This document shows, one piece after another, positions 59,147 to 64,000 of a DNA stretch of 64,000 nucleotides. This stretch comes from Forficula auricularia. Lineage: Eukaryota > Arthropoda > Insecta > Dermaptera > Forficulidae. The position numbers were made by a program, and so were the translations under genes. The notes under the pieces are model-generated. The model was not told the DNA's origin. It ran no database searches and saw nothing but the letters and a program-made list of their open reading frames with translations. The DNA lies in the NCBI GenBank assembly GCA_024734495.1, contig JALMQS010000070.1:14689486-14753485 (forward strand). The letters run 5' to 3'. How positions within the stretch are numbered: the first letter of the stretch is position 1; every line of letters begins with the position of its first letter.

Positions 59147-59184
59147 GACTGAGGATGGCGTGAGAATATCCGCCGAAACGTCTC
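59147..59184 (+). ncRNA. hammerhead ribozyme motif, unpaired family
   Basis: CTGAGGA, extra T, helix II GGCG/CGCC, GAAA, C/G, GTC, helix I GA/TC only. No inverted partner was seen. Confidence 0.55.
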
Positions 59185-59215
59185 AAAAGTTTTTCTGGAG
59201 AATAAATGGTTAGAC

Positions 59216-60071
59216 CAGTGATTCTCAAACTTTTTTTTGTTGCGGCACACTTTTAACAATTTCAAAATTTGGCGGCACACTGACAATAAGATTTTAAAAT
59301 AACTAAAAAAGACGAATCATATAGGTATTACTTTTGAATTCGTTTTATTTAAGTTTGAGAACAGCAAATATATACATTTATAAATTCAACCACACAGAAA
59401 GCAAGGGCGGATCCAGGGGGCGGAGGGGGCGACCCCCCCCCCCCAACCCGCTTACGAGTGCCACGTGCGTTGCCAGAGCCAAATACGGCGGCCAAATCAA
59501 CAGGGAATTTATAACAATATTTTTATTTTTTTTTTATTTTAATGAACTTAAAATATGAGATATGAAATTTGTAAAAAAATTTGAAAAAAAAAATTTATTT
59601 TTTTAAAATTGATGATAATGATCTCTCTGCCCCCCCCCCCCCCCCCCCCCCGCTTGGACAATTCGATCGCGACACACTTTCGAGATAAAAAGTAGATCTT
59701 ATATACATCGGGCACCTTATATACATTCTCCCCCATAAAAAATTCCTGGATACGCCCTTGACAGCAAGCAAGTAAAGAGCAAACTTAACTACATTCGCTT
59801 GCAGCTAAATCGACAAAACCCCTAAGCGCGCATAGAAAGTCGGTTTTTTAAAAAATGGCTAAGCCGATATATATATTTTTAAAGCTCATTTATTTAGCTT
59901 TACATTAAATTATGTGATCTGAATGACTGAACTGGAAAAAATAATAACTCATTAGATAAAAGTACATACAAAATAATTATTTTTATTGTTTGAATTTCTT
60001 AAATTTGGCGGCACACTTCAAGAATTTCGTGGCACACAAAAGTGCCGCGACACAGTGGTTGAGAATCACTG
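59216..60071. mobile_element. hAT element with perfect 8-bp target duplication
   Basis: GGTTAGAC at 59208..59215 and 60072..60079. Ends are CAGTGATTCTCAAAC and GTTGAGAATCACTG. GTGCCGC-type subterminal blocks occur on both sides. No transposase. Another element has inserted at 59402. Confidence 0.9.
59402..59760. mobile_element. hAT-type MITE nested in the previous element
   Basis: Flanks ACAGAAAG and ACAGCAAG (7 of 8 match). Ends are CAAGGGCGGATCCAGG and CCTGGATACGCCCTTG. It holds C-runs of 12 and 21 bases. Confidence 0.82.
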
Positions 60072-60520
60072 GGTTAGACTATAAGGAAATCTTGTATTAA
60101 CGAAGAGATTCCACCTGTTTCCAAGGTTTTCAAGAGCCTCATCAAACACCTAATTTCTATATTACTTTATGCATTAATTAGTCTATGAATTTACATAAGC
60201 TGAATGATATCTTAATTATTTAAACGTGTATGCATGAATAAAGATTGCCGATCAGGCGAAATACCCTGGGTTGCTTTCCAAAACTTTATCAACAGGTTGG
60301 CAGTGAAATTATTTTCTGCTCAAAAAGTAAGTAAATTTATAAATAGAACAATAGTTCAATTATTCATCAATACATGTTACGCGAGCGATCGGCTGAAGAG
60401 AACTACATATAATAATGGATAGAGATATTGTTTCAAATTTTATAATCGCGATGGTTACTAAAGCGAATTATCAAAAAATTTTCAATTAACTGAAACAACT
60501 CTATGATAAGTAGCTCTAAT

Positions 60521-60934
60521 CAGTGGCGTATTTAGGGGGCTGCGGTCCGCACCGGGCGGCACATATTTTGGGGCGGAATTTTTTATATTTAGTTATAGTT
60601 GTAAAAAACAACTTGTTCACTTTATAAGGTTACTATACAATTTCCACGAATTATGAATTACTATATGTTTTCGAATATTCTTCTTCGTCTTCAAGACAAT
60701 ATAGGGTAGAAAATATTTTCTATAAAAATTTTGTTTCAAGTTGTATTTATAGGTATATCAATTTATGCGGCCCCCTTTGTTGCTGCCTAAGTAATTTAAA
60801 TGGCTTCCAATGGTAAAAAAGTTCCCCACCTATAGTTTGTCTCAATTACAATTATTTATTTATGTTTATTAATTTATAAAAACCACCATTTGAATGACTT
60901 AGAAAGGGCGGCAAAAGTTCTAGGTAAGCCACTG
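60521..60934. mobile_element. hAT-type MITE with perfect 8-bp target duplication
   Basis: GCTCTAAT flanks it (60513..60520, 60935..60942). Ends are CAGTGGCGTATTTAGG and CTAGGTAAGCCACTG. Length is 414 bp. Confidence 0.87.
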
Positions 60935-61239
60935 GCTCTAATCGTATATAACTGTGAATATTACAAGAAGTTATTTATAGAATTCTACAATTTATAAGTT
61001 AACTTCTCAGGATGGGAATGTTATTTATTTATAAACAATACAGTCTATAGCGTAAGATGAACGTAAAAGACTAGAAAAAAAACGAAATTTCGAACAATTT
61101 AAAAATATAAGTATACAAATGGGGATGCCCCGACAGAATGGCAAAGCGGGACATAATTTTTGTGTTTTTTCAAATTGTAAAGTCCTCCAACCATCACAAA
61201 AAAAATCCTAGTGGTGGAGCAGCACAGGAAATACTTTAA

Positions 61240-61360
61240 TGGATTTTGATGAGGCAGTCCAAGGTTGATAAAAGAGAGATAATTATAACTATCTTTTTTA
61301 TTCAAAGCCGAGGTTTCGGGGGTTTATTCCCTCCTTCTTCAGGGTTTTGACATATATATT
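61240..61360 (-). repeat. half copy of family G with dead hammerhead
   Basis: TGATGAGGCAGTCCAAGG, then (minus) CTGAAGA, A, GGAGG/CCCCC, GAAA, CCTCGG. Both helix II and the cleavage triplet are damaged. Confidence 0.55.
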
Positions 61361-61561
61361 TTATTATTTTGGTTAGTTTTAAATTTTATTCCGCTTTGCC
61401 TTTATCTATATATTGAGTTGCCAAGTTGAGGCCCCTAATATTGTGAGTCCCGGGGCAGCCCACATATGTTTATTTGAATCAAGCAGAGAACGCCCTAATT
61501 GATTTCTTTTTATGAATTAACAACTCTGCTACTCTTGGCAAAACAAAATCTTTTCAATTAA

Positions 61562-62076
61562 GGAGGTTCTTTGGCGACAATCCACACAAAAAGTTTTAGC
61601 CTCGTAACCACTCTATAAATATGAACGGTGTTAAAATTTTAGGTTATATTTTTTTAACGTGACTTTACTTTTTACGTAACTATATTCTATTTATGAATGG
61701 ATCGTTTCCAAGCCATTGAACTTATATCCCCTCCACTAAAAATAATCGCCCAAATATGTTTTTTATTTTTTATCAAAACTACGGGGTAAATCATTTCAAT
61801 TTTTTTTTAAGTTACTCCGAATATATTATTCTAACAAATATTAGTTTTTCATCAAGATGGTGAAAGTCCTTCAAAGAAAACATATAAAATAATGATAATT
61901 TTCCCACCCTTTCCCAATCTATCAGATGTAAAAAATTTCATTTTTAATTGCTATTATTTAATGTTTGGTGTGGTAAATCGTCTTCAAATTTTAACAGTGT
62001 GTTTATTATGCTTTTAATGACTTATATTCCAAGTTTCGAAGACTTCTTGAATTTTTGCATTTGTGAAAGAACTACC
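61562..62076. mobile_element. TTAA-flanked MITE family T2
   Basis: TTAA at 61558..61561 and 62077..62080. Ends are GGAGGTTCTTTGGCGACAA and GTGAAAGAACTACC. It lies about 120 bp from the PXK donor. Confidence 0.78.
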
Positions 62077-62196
62077 TTAAATACGGTATTATTATTTGAT
62101 TTAAGGATATATTTGCCTATGAGAGTACAACTATAATATAAAGGTCTAATATTTAGTGAATCCGTAATGGTGTTATTTTTTTAGTTAAACAGATAC

Positions 62197-62424
62197 TTTA
62201 AAATGTAGAAGCGCACGAAGAGCTGTCGAAAGAGATTTTTCGTCAAGGTGTCTATCAGGGCCATGCTCCGCCCAGGCGAGAAGTTTCTCCTCTTGAGGAT
62301 GTCCTCGGAGAACGGCTTGAAAATAATGTTTTCTTATCCTCCATCCTATATTCGGACACGGTTTTCCAATTTCATAGGTCACCTCGCTACGTAAAGCCAT
62401 TGAAACATGCTGCAGAGCAATTTC
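62197..62424 (-). CDS. PXK: PXK exon (linker between PX and kinase-like domains)
   Basis: 228 bases, 76 codons, phase 0 at both ends, between the acceptor TTTCTTCCAG and the donor GTATCT. It reads EIALQHVSMALRSEV, then NIGWRIRKHYF, WAEHGPDRHLDEKSL and ALLHFK. This matches the PXK stretch just after the PX domain (EIALQ.VSM..RSE ... IGWRIRK.YF ... GPDK.L.DK). Translation without splicing would end at TAA three codons after the donor. The PX-domain exons must lie beyond 64000. Sequence 62425..63110 shows no further exon. Confidence 0.94.
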
Positions 62425-63118
62425 CTGGAAGAAAGAGGAATACATAATAATTTTAGTAAACAAAAGAAATAATCTTTAGATATCTATTTATAAAAAAAAA
62501 CTTCAATACATATGGAAAAAATGAGTGTCTTGAATATGTGAAAAATGGAGTGTTATATAAAAAGTTTTAACAAAGAATTTAAAAGAAAACAAAAGGTATC
62601 AAAATCCAGGACAGGTGTTTTTGTAGCCGGAGATTCTTCAGTTTAAGCAGCCTCAAAAACAGTTAATAATAACAACTTTCTTGGCGGTTGAGGTAAAGAA
62701 AACAAACAATTATAAGAAATGGTAGGGTAAAAATCTATACTCTAACATATATTCAGGCCTGACCTACAGAAGGTAGGTCCATTCATCTTTTTATTTATTT
62801 ATTTTTAGTTTATCCATGGGATTATAGTCCTCTGCCCCCTATGATTAAATCAATTATAAATTTTGTCAAGTCCTAAAATGTCCTAGAGTTGTACAAAATT
62901 TTATTTAGTTCTCACAGGCAGAGATTACCTGAGGTAGAGAGAGGTCATACCCAAATATCCAAAATAAGGAGCACCTACTAATAGGGTACCGTTTTATGTT
63001 TGTACGGAACCCTAAAAATGTACTGAAATTTGTTTGACTCTTTTATTGAATGAGACGTTTTTTTGGACAATATATTTTTATTTTCCAAATTTAAATTTGC
63101 ATAGGTACATATTTATTA

Positions 63119-63985
63119 TTACTTTACCATACAGGGTATGGTCAAGTACAAAGTACTACAAAAAAGCTCTAATAGGTGAACATCGAAAAAAATTATATTT
63201 TTCGAGATAATAATTGTTTTGTCAAAATGTCTGTTAGTTAGTCTGTTTGGTTGTCTGGTTGGTTGTCAGTTAGATAGTTAGTTAGTTAGTCTGTGCGTTA
63301 CCAAATTTTTGTGGACGAGCTAGTTCAAAAACTAGTGTGAATATCAAAACCAAATTTCACACGTAGTTTTGGTCCATTGAGATTAAGAGCTGATTGGATT
63401 TTGGTGCATATCGAATAAAAATTAAGGGGGTGGAGGGGTTAAAAAATAAAAATCTAGGCCGTTTGAGCAAACTCAACCAAATTTTGTATACATAATAAAT
63501 GTGACCCCAGAAGTCTAAAAATGCAAAAACTAACCGCCCAAAATGGGGGGGGTGGTATAGGGTCAAAAAATGAAAATCTTGGCCATTTACCAAACTCAAC
63601 CAAATTTTGTATACATAATCAGTGGGAGCCCAGAAGTCTAAAAATGCAAAAACTAACCGCCCAAAATGGGGGGGGGTATAGGGTCAAAAAATGAAAATCT
63701 TGGCCATTTACCAAACTCAACCAAATTTTGTATACATAATCAGTGGGAGCCCAGAAGTCTAAAAATGCAAAAACTAACCGCCCAAAATGGGGAGGGGGGG
63801 GTCAAAAAATGAAAATCTTGCCCATTTACCAAACTCAACCAAATTTTGTATATATAATCAATGGGATCCCAGAAGTTTAAAAATGCAAAAACTAACTCCC
63901 CCTACATGATTATAAATAATTTTAGGGGCCAGGTTTTATGGGAAAGTCAAGTGTATGGCCACATCCGAACACGTCAGCTTATTTT
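63119..63985 (+). repeat. R1 repeat copy with four minisatellite units
   Basis: TACTTTACCATACAGGGTA to ATGGGAAAGTCAAGTGTATG. ACTCAACCAAATTTTGTATA recurs at intervals of 119-123 bp (63471, 63594, 63714, 63833), each followed by a G-run. A GTTAGTTAGT microsatellite lies near 63231..63295. Confidence 0.78.
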
Positions 63986-64000
63986 TACAATAATTTGGGC

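Larger units (their letters stand above)
58334..62196 (-). other. PXK intron of 3.9 kb
   Basis: Carries a hammerhead motif in the gene-sense strand (58461..58499), another on the opposite strand (59147..59184), a hAT element with a second hAT-type element nested in it (59216..60071), another hAT MITE (60521..60934), a degenerate hammerhead near 61304, and a TTAA-flanked MITE (61562..62076). Confidence 0.8.

Noticed and set aside
63357..63599. Open frames within R1 copies (also 16984, 32177 and 7580)
   Set aside because: They only reflect the AT-rich minisatellite without stops in one frame. Different copies are broken differently and no protein family fits.

Overview
The window looks like nuclear DNA from an AT-rich animal genome, most likely an insect (inference; nothing here fixes the order). 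Two spliced, conserved protein-coding genes run towards each other. They are separated and invaded by a dense, nested layer of non-autonomous mobile elements. There are no prokaryotic operons, CRISPR arrays or rRNA genes.

Gene 1 (+ strand, 1..24777) is tafazzin, the cardiolipin transacylase. Its 3' three exons are here (1..45, 6529..6677, 24373..24777), with introns of 6.5 kb and 17.7 kb. The 5' end lies outside the window. Gene 2 (- strand, 62424..26284) is the PX-domain pseudokinase PXK. Seven exons (62197..62424, 58090..58333, 53773..54024, 42603..42910, 31391..31471, 30028..30199, 26284..26411) encode the pseudokinase core, a Gly-rich insertion, a basic coiled segment, a Pro-rich region and a C-terminal WH2-like motif. 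Splice phases agree at every junction. The N-terminal PX domain is outside the window. The two stop codons are 1.5 kb apart, tail to tail.

Almost everything else is repeats. Several hAT-type elements have intact 8-bp target duplications (19839..20541, 30491..30829, 46218..46913, 59216..60071 with a second hAT element nested inside, 60521..60934). There is a hAT transposase remnant (49147..49947), a broken mariner (34292..35319), a Harbinger-type MITE (43087..43294), a Helitron-like element (about 41406..41717), TTAA-flanked MITEs, tRNA-derived SINEs, a 3.1 kb foldback element (13384..16495), and an abundant family with an internal minisatellite of about 120 bp.

The most interesting signal is a recurrent small RNA architecture shared by at least eight otherwise unrelated repeat families: CTGANGA, one extra A/T, a helix, GAAA, a very short palindromic helix III, then a cleavage triplet, all enclosed by a complementary helix I. 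This is the minimal hammerhead self-cleaving ribozyme of Penelope-like and retrozyme-type retroelements. About 20 copies keep the core, and their helices differ in sequence but remain paired. They are usually arranged as inverted pairs (minus-strand ribozyme on the left, plus-strand on the right) inside long foldback elements. Ten lie in the sense strand of tafazzin or PXK introns, one about 130 nt upstream of a PXK 3' splice site. One HHR-bearing insertion has a 12-bp target duplication inside another HHR element.
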